Positions 17,540 through 26,400 of a stretch of DNA of 64,000 nt are shown here, piece after piece (the stretch's first letter is position 1; the number at the start of each line of letters is the position of its first letter). Made by a program: the position numbers and the translations under genes. Origin of the DNA: Pseudomonadota bacterium (GTDB lineage Bacteria > Pseudomonadota > Alphaproteobacteria > Rhizobiales > Xanthobacteraceae); the NCBI GenBank assembly GCA_023451825.1, contig JAEXYA010000070.1, positions 1 through 64,000 on the forward strand, read 5' to 3'. The notes below the pieces were generated by a model. That model made no database searches. It had not been told where the DNA came from and saw only the letters and a list, made by a program, of their open reading frames with translations.

Positions 17540-18927
17540 TGCCTCGCCTCATTTTTTTTACGATCCACAACACGACGGCGTGGTGGAAATATCTGGGCTC
17601 GCAGATCAACGTCGCCGACGTGACGGTCTTAAGCGATATGCGCGACGATGGCGACGTATCGCTGGTCGATCGCTTCTATGGTTTCCTAGCTAGAGCCGAT
17701 GCCGCGGAAATTGCGCTCAATCGCTTTGGCGAAGATGGCTGTGCCGATATAGTTCTTCGCTGCCGCGTATTGCGAAGTCTGGACCGCCAGTTGGCCCTAC
17801 GCATGATCGGTGCCATGACGCAGGCCATTGAAAGTGCCTTTGATGAGCTGAAGCCCGATCTCATCATGACATTCACAATTGATCGCTATGTCATGGACGT
17901 GATGGAGCGAACCGCGCGAGCGCGCGAAATCGACTTTCTGGAAATGACAACCTCGATCCTTCCGGATGAGGTCATGCTCATGAGGCGTGGCAAGCCGATC
18001 CGTCTTCGGGAGCCAGCGCAGCGTGATATCGATGCTGCGATAGATCTGCTTTGCAAGCCGGATTTCGCGCCTGCTTATGTGCGCGATGCAAAGCGCTTTT
18101 CGGTGATGCGATTTTGGCGCATTTTTGGCTACTATGAATTGCGCGGCGCGTTTTTCAATCTTTGCCGGTTCCTCAAGCGCGATCGCTACAATCTGCATTA
18201 TCTCGATGCGCTAAAGCGGCTTAAGCACAAGGTCAGGGTCGGCGATGTGAATGTCCTCAATCTCGTTGATCGAGACTGGGAGACCCGCCTGAACGAGACC
18301 GATAGCCAGCACCGAGTTTTTCTCGGACTGCAGCTGTTTCCGGAAGCGTCCATGGATTATTGGCTGGCTTCTTCCGAGATGCTGGCGCACGACGATGTGA
18401 TCGTTCGCTATTGCAACGTGCTTGGCGACGCTGGCTATCGCGTCTTCGTCAAGGATCATCCTCTGCAATTCGGATTTCGACAGCGTGAGTTGTTCGACAG
18501 ATTGTCGGATCATCCGCACGTGACGTTGGTGCCATATGATGTGCCGGCAAACTTGCTGATCGCTAAGTGCACTGTTTCAGTGACGTTTACCGGGACGATT
18601 GGCTTCCAGGCTGCGCTCGCGGGGCTTCGATCGATCGCCACGGATCCGTATTACGCAACCGCGGAGCATTTTATTCATGTTCGGACTGTGGATGAGATTT
18701 CGTCTGTCGCGGAGAGGTTGAAGAGTATCAAGCCGGTCGAAGATGTTGCCAAGGTGCGCCAGGACATTATCGGACACTTGGTATCCATCAGCGTTGAGGG
18801 AGACTATTTTGGTTGGCGCGGGTTTGATGCCAGTGTCCCTACGGCGCGGGCATCCGTTGATGGGCTCGCTCGCTCGCTGAACAGTTACTTGCCGCGGTTT
18901 TTCAAAGCCAGCCAGACAGCGTCTTAA
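17539..18927 (+). CDS. Putative capsule-type polysaccharide transferase
   Basis: Protein of 462 residues with no membrane segment and no simple GT motif at the N-terminus. The C-terminal half (KDHPLQFGFRQRELF, then VSVTFTGTIGFQAALAGLRSI) resembles the capsule-synthesis domain of KpsC/KpsS and related GT-B enzymes that use CMP-activated keto sugars. It overlaps the legC stop by one base and precedes the flippase. Because legionaminic acid is activated as a CMP sugar, this protein is a reasonable candidate for its transferase, by inference from context only. Confidence 0.6.
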   Translation: MPRLIFFTIHNTTAWWKYLGSQINVADVTVLSDMRDDGDVSLVDRFYGFLARADAAEIALNRFGEDGCADIVLRCRVLRSLDRQLALRMIGAMTQAIESAFDELKPDLIMTFTIDRYVMDVMERTARAREIDFLEMTTSILPDEVMLMRRGKPIRLREPAQRDIDAAIDLLCKPDFAPAYVRDAKRFSVMRFWRIFGYYELRGAFFNLCRFLKRDRYNLHYLDALKRLKHKVRVGDVNVLNLVDRDWETRLNETDSQHRVFLGLQLFPEASMDYWLASSEMLAHDDVIVRYCNVLGDAGYRVFVKDHPLQFGFRQRELFDRLSDHPHVTLVPYDVPANLLIAKCTVSVTFTGTIGFQAALAGLRSIATDPYYATAEHFIHVRTVDEISSVAERLKSIKPVEDVAKVRQDIIGHLVSISVEGDYFGWRGFDASVPTARASVDGLARSLNSYLPRFFKASQTAS

Positions 18928-18984
18928 ACCGTGAAAGAAAGCTGCTATATTTGCACCATTGTGTCAGCCTATTGGTGAAGCGGA

Positions 18985-20259
18985 ATGCGAAACCGTCTGG
19001 CTGAGCTTTTAAAGCGCGAAGCGGTCGCAGGGACCGCGGCTGCCGTGTTTTTGCGTTTGCTGACTCTTGCGAGCCGCTTTCTTCTTTCTTTATTGCTTGC
19101 ACGAATGCTCACGCCGGCGGAAGTAGGGCAGTATGGCCTGCTGACCGCGGTATTGGCTTTCGCCTTACTGACAATAGGCTTGGAGTTTTATTCGTATACA
19201 CTTCGAGAAATCGTGCCCGCTACGCCGACTCAACGAACACGGATCATCGCAGATCAGTTCGTGTTGACCGTCGCCGCGTGGCTCGCCGTAGCTTTCCTTG
19301 TCATAACTGGAGTCGTAATCGGCGTTTTCTCCGCCAGCCTGGCCTTATGGTTTCTGGCCATCTTGATCGTCGAGCATATTTCGCTCGAGGCAACGAGGAT
19401 TCTTGTCATCACATCTCGGCCCGTCCGGGCCTATGTTGGTATATTTCTTCGCGGCGGTATCTGGGTTTATGTGATCACGGCGCTCATGCTCGGATCACCA
19501 TCGATGCGTACGCTGGAAACGGTATTCTTCTGGTGGTTGCTTGGGGGCGTTTTGGCGATCGCGTTCTCGGCATTTTCGATGCGCGACTTGCCATGGCGAG
19601 ATTTGCGTGGGTATCGGCCAGACTGGCGTGTAGTTTCAGCTGGCCTTCGCACCGCACGCCCCTTTATGGTGACTTCGTTAAGCGCGCTGATCATCTCATA
19701 TGTCGATCGGTTTGCCATCGAACGGTTCGTGGGGCGTGATGGGCTCGGCATCTACACATTCTATTCGACGATATTAATCGGCGCGCTGTCTTTGGGCACA
19801 TCGGTGTCGCATCAATTCTTGGCAAAAGTAATTGCAGGCTTTTCCGAAAGCGTAGGGGCCTATCGCGCGACCCTATGGACATTTTTTTGGTCGCTATTGG
19901 CACTCACATCGAGCGTCGTTTTTTTTGCCGGTCTGCTCATGCAGCCCATGTTGGCTGCGCTCGGTCTCACTGTCTACGCGTCGGAAGTTTGGGTTTTTTA
20001 TATAATGCTGCCGGGCGTATTTTTGCGTATGCTTGCGGATGTGCCGTCCTATGCGCTTTATGCAGCAAGATCCGACCGAGCTTTACTTTGCTGCAATCTT
20101 GGAGCCGCATTGGTGTCAATTGCGCTCAACTTTCTTTTAACGCCGTTGTTTGGAATATATGGTGCCGCCTGGGCCGGCGTTGCTGCCAGCGGCACTCTGT
20201 TTCTTTTGCTGGCGATACTGGCTTGGCGTCGAATCAGAATGCAAAGCGCCTTCTCATGA
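18985..20259 (+). CDS. Wzx-like polysaccharide flippase
   Basis: Polytopic membrane protein of 424 residues with about 12 predicted membrane segments and the MATE/MVF-fold opening seen in O-antigen flippases (AVFLRLLTLASRFLLSLLLAR, then LTPAEVGQYGLL). It would flip the undecaprenyl-linked repeat unit across the inner membrane. It ends in an ATGA overlap with a small ORF, which in turn overlaps the polymerase start, so translation of all three is likely coupled. Confidence 0.85.
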   Translation: MRNRLAELLKREAVAGTAAAVFLRLLTLASRFLLSLLLARMLTPAEVGQYGLLTAVLAFALLTIGLEFYSYTLREIVPATPTQRTRIIADQFVLTVAAWLAVAFLVITGVVIGVFSASLALWFLAILIVEHISLEATRILVITSRPVRAYVGIFLRGGIWVYVITALMLGSPSMRTLETVFFWWLLGGVLAIAFSAFSMRDLPWRDLRGYRPDWRVVSAGLRTARPFMVTSLSALIISYVDRFAIERFVGRDGLGIYTFYSTILIGALSLGTSVSHQFLAKVIAGFSESVGAYRATLWTFFWSLLALTSSVVFFAGLLMQPMLAALGLTVYASEVWVFYIMLPGVFLRMLADVPSYALYAARSDRALLCCNLGAALVSIALNFLLTPLFGIYGAAWAGVAASGTLFLLLAILAWRRIRMQSAFS

Positions 20260-20426
20260 GCACGCAGCTTCGATCGCTCCGAAAGTTTGGGCAGAGACTA
20301 TCCGTGAACTGGATTTTTCTGGGGCAAAGTGCCGCTGAGCGATCCTTTGTATTTTCGGGCGCGATAAGCATTGGTATCGAGCGAATGTCGGCCTTGCTTC
20401 TAGAAAACCGGATGCAATTCACATGA
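20256..20426 (+). CDS. Small ORF of 56 codons coupled at both ends
   Basis: This ORF starts with the ATG inside the flippase stop (ATGA at 20256-20259) and ends with the TGA inside the polymerase start (ATGA at 20423-20426). The peptide (MSTQLRSLRKFGQRLSVNW...) is basic at the N-terminus and has no clear membrane segment. I do not recognise it. It could be a true small protein or merely a translated linker that couples flippase and polymerase synthesis; it may also be the remnant of a lost gene. Confidence 0.45.
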   Translation: MSTQLRSLRKFGQRLSVNWIFLGQSAAERSFVFSGAISIGIERMSALLLENRMQFT

Positions 20427-21877
20427 ATCGTATTGTTTCATCGCCTCTGGTGCTTCTCGCGACAATCTGGTGTTTCATACTTGTTGCGGTCGCAGTCGGC
20501 CCGATCGATTACGCAACGCAACCGTCTCTGGCGGTCCTGTGCCTGGTCGGTGCAGGCACTTTGCTGTTCATGGGTGCATATCAGGGAGGTGCCTGGGCTT
20601 TCGCTTTCAGTGGGGCTGACCGATCAGATCGTTCTCCGCCGTCCGCGCGCCTCCTGAACACCGTTGCGGCCTTGATTTCGATTGCCGGTATCTGTGGCAT
20701 CGGTTTGATTGCGCTGGACCGCCTGGTTCTCAGTGGTGTTGGCGGTGCGCAATATGCGGAGCTGCTCCGTTGTGCGCCAGATCTTGTCGATCTTATCGAG
20801 GTCAAACGGACGCCCGCGCTCTATTTCGGCTATCTATTTTTTTCCTTCGGCTATGTTTCGCTGGCGCTACTTGTCTTGAAGGCTGAAGAAATCAGAGGAT
20901 GGGCCGCAGTTCTGACGCAGCTCTCCGTTGTTTGTCCTATTGGCTATGCGTTGCTTTATTCGGGCCGTATGCCAATTTTGCTTCTGATTGCGATGATTGT
21001 GTCTGCAATGCTGGTACGTTATCGGCAGGGACGGAAGATGTTCCCGACGCGGCATCGTCTTCTTCTGAAGTTGGTGATCGTTTTCGTGTTGTTTGCCGCG
21101 TATTCGATGGCCATGTGGTCGACCCGGCAGGCCTACTGCTTACAGGCGTCCAGTCTCATCGGTGAGCTGCAGAAGCGAATGCGTGACAGCAACACGCTAT
21201 CGTCGGGCGTCGGGAAAGTGGAGGGTGTTGAATTCGGAAGAATGGCAGCTCAGATCAAACCTGGAGTGGTCATTGAGACAGCTAAAGTAGGTGAAACGCT
21301 CGCAGCCATGAAGCAGTCGTGGCACGTGACCCCGCGAGGATATGTCATGATGGCCATTGATTCTGGGTGGCTGTCCCCTTCTGCGGCGAGAAGCCTTCTT
21401 AACACTTACTTCTATCTCACTCATGGCGTTCGTATCATCGACGTGACGTGGCGTGAGAGGGAGCTATTTACCCCTCATTGGGGGGTATACGAGATCGGTG
21501 TCCTTTCACCTGTGTTGCGCGTTTTCTATCCGCAAAGCGATGCTCTTTCTCGGATGAGCACGCAGCTGAACGCCGCGGAAATCAAAGGGTTCTTTCCGAC
21601 TATATGGGCGGCAGCATTTATCGACTTCGGCTTGGTTGGTGCGGTGATTTATGCTCTGATATGGGGTGCAGTTGCGGGCTGGAGTGCCGCTGGCAGCAGG
21701 ACTTCGACGCTCGTCACGCCACAATTGCTGCTAGCTTTCATTCTTGCGAGCATTTTTCTTAGCCCGATCCAGGCGCCACTCGGTATCGCAAATTCAGCGC
21801 TGGTGCTGCTTGCCGTCCTAGCTACGGGATTGGTGCTCGATATCACCAGTCGGAAGATGGACCGCGAGCAGGTCTGA
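20423..21877 (+). CDS. Wzy-like O-antigen/capsule polymerase
   Basis: Polytopic membrane protein of 484 residues with about 10-12 membrane segments and one large hydrophilic loop (about residues 235-345) that is rich in charged residues, the general plan of Wzy polymerases. Sequence conservation in Wzy is low, so the call rests on topology and on position right after the flippase. It would join repeat units in the periplasm. It is convergent with the epimerase at 21900, with a stem-loop between the two genes. Confidence 0.68.
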   Translation: MNRIVSSPLVLLATIWCFILVAVAVGPIDYATQPSLAVLCLVGAGTLLFMGAYQGGAWAFAFSGADRSDRSPPSARLLNTVAALISIAGICGIGLIALDRLVLSGVGGAQYAELLRCAPDLVDLIEVKRTPALYFGYLFFSFGYVSLALLVLKAEEIRGWAAVLTQLSVVCPIGYALLYSGRMPILLLIAMIVSAMLVRYRQGRKMFPTRHRLLLKLVIVFVLFAAYSMAMWSTRQAYCLQASSLIGELQKRMRDSNTLSSGVGKVEGVEFGRMAAQIKPGVVIETAKVGETLAAMKQSWHVTPRGYVMMAIDSGWLSPSAARSLLNTYFYLTHGVRIIDVTWRERELFTPHWGVYEIGVLSPVLRVFYPQSDALSRMSTQLNAAEIKGFFPTIWAAAFIDFGLVGAVIYALIWGAVAGWSAAGSRTSTLVTPQLLLAFILASIFLSPIQAPLGIANSALVLLAVLATGLVLDITSRKMDREQV

Positions 21878-21890
21878 AAGTTAGCAACCT

Positions 21891-21909
21891 CGCGACCGCT
21901 CAGGTCGCG
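21891..21909. terminator. Stem-loop between convergent genes
   Basis: Arms CGCGACC (21891-21897) and GGTCGCG (21903-21909) around a 5-nt loop lie between the polymerase stop and the epimerase stop, overlapping the last codons of the latter. No run of T follows on either side, so termination is plausible but not certain. Confidence 0.4.
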
Positions 21910-22865
21910 GGAATGTTGCGAAGCCAGGAGGCCGTCTCGGTGACGCCTTGCTCCATGGTATATGGCAGTGGACCACAGACCGCTCGCGTTGGTGTGAGAT
22001 CGAACTGGTATTGCGTGAGTACGTTATTCAGACGAAACGAATTGAACGGAAATTTCCGCACGCCCACCGCATTCACGATATCGCCGCTTCGAGCCAGTAT
22101 CTTTGCTATAGCGAGCGGCATGTGCCGGATCGGGGGCGATCCGAAGGCCTGTTGAAAAGCATCACTCCAGGCAAGTAGATCGATAGGTTCATAATCGGCC
22201 AGATAAAACGTTTTGCGATGAACGGCATCCTTTGACGCTCCGAGCATCCGCTCATATTGCAGAGCGATGTTCTCGACGTAACTGTAGGACTTCCACAGTG
22301 GCGCATGGCCGATGTGAAAATAATGTCCTCGCTCGATCATACGGAGAAATCGTTGATAGTGTGCACTCATGCCCGGTCCCCACACGGTGGTCGGACGGGC
22401 CAGCGCCCATTCACGTCCTGCTCCGTCGGTGTCGCGGACGAGCTTTTCGGTAAGAACCTTGCTCTGGCCGTAAAGCGTATCGGCATTGTAGTCGGTGTCG
22501 TCACGCGGAACGTAACCAACGCGACAAACCAGTTGCGATGACGTCCAGATCACGCGCTGGATCGATGGTGTTGATCGAACTGCTTCGATCAGATTCTGGA
22601 CGCCTTCGATATTGGCTGCATACCCTGAGAGATTGACCTTTTCGTCAAGGTCGATACGTGCCGCTAGGTGTACGACTGCGTCGGGCGAACAGCTTGCTAC
22701 GGCATGAGCCAGTTGTGCGGTGTCAAGGATGTCGCAGGCGTACTCCGTCATGGCGCTCGGACGCTTGTCCAGCCCGGTCACATGGTGCCCTGCAACTCGC
22801 AATCGGCGCACCAATGCTTGGCCGATAAAACCGGAACTGCCGGTTACCAGAACTTTCATGTGCAT
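21900..22865 (-). CDS. NAD-dependent epimerase/dehydratase family protein
   Basis: Extended short-chain dehydrogenase of 321 residues. GSSGFIGQAL at about 9-18 binds NAD(P); WTSSQLV at 107-113 and YGQSK at 132-136 form the active site. Unlike LegB it lacks the 4,6-dehydratase pattern after the Thr/Ser motif, so a C4 epimerase or reductase role is more likely. It may make another sugar of the repeat unit. An in-frame ATG at 22859 is an alternative start. Confidence 0.82.
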   Translation of the reverse strand: MHMKVLVTGSSGFIGQALVRRLRVAGHHVTGLDKRPSAMTEYACDILDTAQLAHAVASCSPDAVVHLAARIDLDEKVNLSGYAANIEGVQNLIEAVRSTPSIQRVIWTSSQLVCRVGYVPRDDTDYNADTLYGQSKVLTEKLVRDTDGAGREWALARPTTVWGPGMSAHYQRFLRMIERGHYFHIGHAPLWKSYSYVENIALQYERMLGASKDAVHRKTFYLADYEPIDLLAWSDAFQQAFGSPPIRHMPLAIAKILARSGDIVNAVGVRKFPFNSFRLNNVLTQYQFDLTPTRAVCGPLPYTMEQGVTETASWLRNIPAT

Positions 22866-23232
22866 CCGCTATTTTGCTGAGATTACGGTCACGTGACCAT
22901 CAGTTGGCCATGTATCAAACTGGGCATTTAATTGCAATTGCAGCTCCTGCTTACAAGAGCGCGGCTCGAAGTCCCAGGAACCTGTGAAGGGTTCATCAAG
23001 CGCGTCGCATGCGTTTTCATAACGACTCAAGAAGCACTGCCGGTAATGCTCTTGACGAGTATGTGCCACAAAATCGCGCGATGGCGTCAGGCGATCTTGC
23101 CTCTGCCAGCAGCGAATACGTTCAGCATATTTCGCTCAGCCTGTTTGCGAGCCGTCCAATGAAATGGCTCATATTGTCTTGGAAACCAGAGTCAACGGCG
23201 TGTGAATTGCCTAGGTGGTTTCAGTGGCTCTC
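22866..23232. other. Intergenic region with a possible gene remnant
   Basis: The 367 bp between legG and the epimerase contain no intact gene. Minus-strand frame 22869-23135 stays open for about 88 codons without a good start. Confidence 0.5.
22869..23135 (-). pseudogene. Possible 3' remnant of a lost gene
   Basis: The minus-strand frame between an in-frame stop at 23136-23138 and the stop at 22869 reads like ordinary protein (for example RQEHYRQCFLSRYENACDA and NAQFDTWPTDGHVTVISAK). It has no ATG near its beginning, only a GTG at 23069. It may be the end of a transferase gene whose front was deleted. No family is recognised and it could be chance. Confidence 0.28.
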
Positions 23233-24405
23233 TCATCGCTCGGCCAAATCATAGAAGTGCTTGGGAAAGGCGCGCGATAGGTCAATTTTTCGAAGGTTTT
23301 GCGAAATCTTCTCGGATGCGCCGCTGCGACCGTAAGGAGGTTCGACAGATGCGTCTGGATGGAAATGGCCGGCGAGGATGTTTTCGATTGACGCAAGAAT
23401 AGCGGCCTCATCGATCGCACAGTCGATGACGGAAGCTGCCCGGAGACGGCCAAGTTGACGGTCGCCGATATTCACCGAGGGTGTGCCCACGGCAGGAGCT
23501 TCCAGGATGCCGCTGGATGAATTGCCGATGACGGCGTCTGCAAGCCGAAGTGCTGCCCAGTAACGTTCGCTGCCAAGCGAGGTGAAAAGGTAGGCGTAGC
23601 CGGAGCGGGCTGCGACGAAACTGCGGATGGCGTCGTCGATCGTCCGGTAACCGGGGTCGGCATTGACCCCGGTAAAGATCAGGGTGCGGTCCTCGATCTG
23701 TGCGAGTGCCCCCAGCAGGGCCTCGACCGTCTTTGCATCGGTTTCAGGCTGAGCGGTCGTGGGATGCATGGTAATCAGCAGAAATCTTTCCGGGCCGCTG
23801 ATTCCGAGCGCTGAATAGAGCTCAGGCTGACTGAGCCTGGGCGCGACGTCAGCTTGATCCAGCCCGGGGGCGCCCACATTGAAAACGAAATCCGGATGTT
23901 CCCCCATTTGAACGACGCGGCGTCGATAGGGCTCCGCAGCGACAAAATGCACACAAGCCATCTTGGTCAGGGCGTGACGGATTGCGTCGTCAAATGCGCC
24001 TTCTGTGACTTCACCGCCGTGGATATGGGCGATAGGAATGTTCAGAAGAGTGGCTGCTACCGCTGCCGAGAGAATTTCAAAGCGGTCCCCCAATAGAACC
24101 AGCATCTCGGGAGCGAGCTTTGACAGCGCATCGGTGAAGCCGATGACGCCAATGCCGGTACCCCGTGCGACTGTTTCCGCGCGATCGTCGCCGAGTTGCA
24201 GATCGATCTTGGCAGCAATCGGAAAGCCGTCGGCCTCGATCAGGCGCCATGTTTCGCCAAATCTAGGCAGCAGATGCATGCCACTGACGAGGAGCTGCAA
24301 TTGGACATCGTCCATCTTCTGCAACCGGCTCAGGATTCCGCGAAGCAGCCCATAGTCCGCTCGCGAGCCGGTGACCACGGCAATGCGGCGGTGCTGTGCT
24401 GTCAT
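23233..24405 (-). CDS. legG: UDP-N-acetylglucosamine 2-epimerase (hydrolysing), LegG/NeuC family
   Basis: Protein of 390 residues, standard for NeuC/LegG. The opening VVTGSRADYGLLRGIL is diagnostic for the hydrolysing branch; LLGDRFEI, AHIHGGEVTEGAFDDAIRHA and GNSSSGILEAPAVGTPSVNIG are the conserved UDP-sugar and catalytic segments. In the legionaminic route it removes the nucleotide and inverts C2 to give 2,4-diacetamido-2,4,6-trideoxymannose. Its ATG overlaps the legF stop, so the two form one operon, transcribed away from legI. Confidence 0.9.
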   Translation of the reverse strand: MTAQHRRIAVVTGSRADYGLLRGILSRLQKMDDVQLQLLVSGMHLLPRFGETWRLIEADGFPIAAKIDLQLGDDRAETVARGTGIGVIGFTDALSKLAPEMLVLLGDRFEILSAAVAATLLNIPIAHIHGGEVTEGAFDDAIRHALTKMACVHFVAAEPYRRRVVQMGEHPDFVFNVGAPGLDQADVAPRLSQPELYSALGISGPERFLLITMHPTTAQPETDAKTVEALLGALAQIEDRTLIFTGVNADPGYRTIDDAIRSFVAARSGYAYLFTSLGSERYWAALRLADAVIGNSSSGILEAPAVGTPSVNIGDRQLGRLRAASVIDCAIDEAAILASIENILAGHFHPDASVEPPYGRSGASEKISQNLRKIDLSRAFPKHFYDLAER

Positions 24406-25148
24406 GATTTCCGCTGCCAGGGTGCCGCATCCAGCATGCCGTGCTCGACGACGTAGGAGGCATAAGCAAGGTCAGCTGCAGTCTCGATTTCGATCGAATG
24501 CAGGCGATCCATCAATATGCCGAAGCTGGTCGCTGGATCGGAGTAAATCTTGCCGTTCCGTCGCATGGCGTCCCACCCAATCAGATAGAGCGCGCCATTC
24601 ATGGTGACCTCCATCGGCAGATCCTGCCGACGGAGCCCTGTCTTCTTCAGCATTTGATCGACAATGCCGCCGATCGAACCGTCTGACCCGAGTTCACCGA
24701 CGAAGATCGATGAGACTTCTGTCTCCCGCATGCCGACGACCAGACTGGCCTGGCGCGAAGTGAACAATTCGATCGCCTCATCGAAATGCTCCGGTCGCGC
24801 GAAGGGGGACGATGGTTCCAGCAGCATGATGGCATCGTAGCGTCGCCCTTCATGAGCTTCGATCCAATCCATAGCGTGCAGGACGACGTCGTTCGACGAA
24901 GCTGTATCGGTCGCCAATTCGGCGGGGCGCTCAAACAGCATTTCTGCACCGTGACGGATCGCTTCGTTGCGTATCTCGGCGCTATCGCTCGACACGATCA
25001 GTCGGGAGCAGTAGCGCGATTGCAGTGCCGATCTTGCCTTGTAGCCAATGAGGCTGAGGCCGCCGATCTCGCGCAGGTTTTTGCCGGGCAAGCCCTTCGA
25101 TCCGCCGCGTCCCACCAGCAGGAACAGGATGTCCGCCGTTTTCGTCAT
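24402..25148 (-). CDS. legF: CMP-legionaminic acid synthase (acylneuraminate cytidylyltransferase family)
   Basis: Nucleotidyltransferase of 248 residues. GRGGSKGLPGKNLREIGG is the CTP-binding loop; LLEPSSPFARPEH, corresponding to the conserved LQPTSPLR region, and the acidic segment near DRLHSIEIETAADL match CMP-sugar synthases. It activates the finished nonulosonic acid with CTP. It is the first gene of the minus-strand pair legF-legG and is divergent from legI, so the short 168-bp gap carries promoters for both directions. Confidence 0.88.
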   Translation of the reverse strand: MTKTADILFLLVGRGGSKGLPGKNLREIGGLSLIGYKARSALQSRYCSRLIVSSDSAEIRNEAIRHGAEMLFERPAELATDTASSNDVVLHAMDWIEAHEGRRYDAIMLLEPSSPFARPEHFDEAIELFTSRQASLVVGMRETEVSSIFVGELGSDGSIGGIVDQMLKKTGLRRQDLPMEVTMNGALYLIGWDAMRRNGKIYSDPATSFGILMDRLHSIEIETAADLAYASYVVEHGMLDAAPWQRKS

Positions 25149-25234
25149 TGCCCTAGATGATCCTCGATGGCGGCTTTCTGAGAGAAAGTTATGCCGTTGA
25201 AAGTTTCTGGCAGTTTGCGTCGATGCCTGCTGGC

Positions 25235-25262
25235 GTTGCCTTTACCAGCGTCATCATATAAG
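25235..25262 (+). promoter_or_regulatory. Candidate legI promoter
   Basis: GTTGCC (25235-25240) and TATAAG (25257-25262) are separated by 16 bp and end 54 bp before the legI ATG. The spacing suits a sigma-70 type promoter, although the -35 box is imperfect. It lies in the legF-legI divergent gap. Confidence 0.28.
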
Positions 25263-25316
25263 GTAAATCCTTGACTTAGAGCGTAAATTTATCTCCTGGT
25301 AAGCCACAAAAGAGCT

Positions 25317-26399
25317 ATGAAACGCCGCACCGTCATCATTGCCGAGGCCGGCGTCAATCACAATGGCAGCTGCGATCTCGCGCTCGCGCTGGTACACGCT
25401 GCTGCGAGTGCCGGCGCCGACATTGTCAAGTTCCAATCGTTTCGCGCGGACAGGCTTGCGACAGCGGAAGCCGTAAAAGCGAGTTATCAGCAGGCAACCA
25501 CGGGGAATGCTCAATCGCAACTCGAGATGTTGCGTGCGCTTGAACTGGCGGAGCAGGACGAGCAGCGCATTGCTGCGGCCTGCGAGGACGCCGGTATCAC
25601 CTATATGTCGACACCGTTCGACACTGAAAGCGCAACGCATCTTGTGGAGCGTGTTGGTGTGAAGACTCTCAAGGTCGGCTCAGGTGACTTGACCAACGCG
25701 CCTCTGCTTCTGCACCTCGCGCGTTTCGGCTTGCCGATCATCCTGTCGACCGGCATGGCGACCTTGGCCGAGGTTGAGCAAGCGCTGGGCGTCATTGCTT
25801 TCGGCTATTTGCGCGACCGCAACGCGCGGCCGGCAGCCTCCGAATTCACCGATATTCTGCTCGATCGGCGGGCGTGGATAGAGCTGCAAAGCAAGGTCAC
25901 GCTACTGCATTGTACCACTGAATATCCGGCCGAGCCGCATTCGATCAACTTGCGCGCGATGGCTACTTTGGAGAACGCATACGGATTGCCCGTTGGTTTC
26001 TCAGACCACAGTCGTGGCATTCACGTTGCTACCGCTGCTGTGGCGCTTGGCGCGACCGTGATCGAAAAGCATCTCACGCTGGACCGCAGTCTGCCCGGAC
26101 CGGATCATCGGGCTTCGATTGAGCCAGATGAACTGGCGGCGATGATATCGGCGATCCGTGATGTCGAATTGGCGCTGGGGGATGGGCGAAAGGTTCCGGC
26201 ATCGGAAGAAATCCCGAATCGCGTCGTCGCGCGCCGCAGCCTGGTTACGACCAGAGCCATCCGCGGTGGTGAACGCTTTACGGAAGATAATCTCGGTGTG
26301 AAACGCCCAGGTAGCGGGCTGTCGCCGGTTGAATATTGGACGTATCTCGGTCAGAAGGCCAGTCGGGACTACGCTGCCAACGAGCTTCTGGAACCATGA
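25317..26399 (+). CDS. legI: Legionaminic/N-acetylneuraminic acid synthase (NeuB/LegI family)
   Basis: Protein of 360 residues with a TIM-barrel domain (about 1-280) and a C-terminal SAF/antifreeze-like domain (about 295-355). Motifs are IIAEAGVNHNGSCDLA, KFQSFRADRL, YMSTPFD, KVGSGDLTNAPLL, ILSTGMA and EKHLTLDRSLPGPDH. It condenses the 6-deoxymannose diamine with phosphoenolpyruvate to the nine-carbon acid. Sequence alone does not separate LegI from NeuB or PseI with certainty, but the surrounding LegB, LegC and LegG genes make the legionaminic branch most likely. The next gene starts one base after its stop. Confidence 0.88.
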   Translation: MKRRTVIIAEAGVNHNGSCDLALALVHAAASAGADIVKFQSFRADRLATAEAVKASYQQATTGNAQSQLEMLRALELAEQDEQRIAAACEDAGITYMSTPFDTESATHLVERVGVKTLKVGSGDLTNAPLLLHLARFGLPIILSTGMATLAEVEQALGVIAFGYLRDRNARPAASEFTDILLDRRAWIELQSKVTLLHCTTEYPAEPHSINLRAMATLENAYGLPVGFSDHSRGIHVATAAVALGATVIEKHLTLDRSLPGPDHRASIEPDELAAMISAIRDVELALGDGRKVPASEEIPNRVVARRSLVTTRAIRGGERFTEDNLGVKRPGSGLSPVEYWTYLGQKASRDYAANELLEP

Positions 26400-26400
26400 C

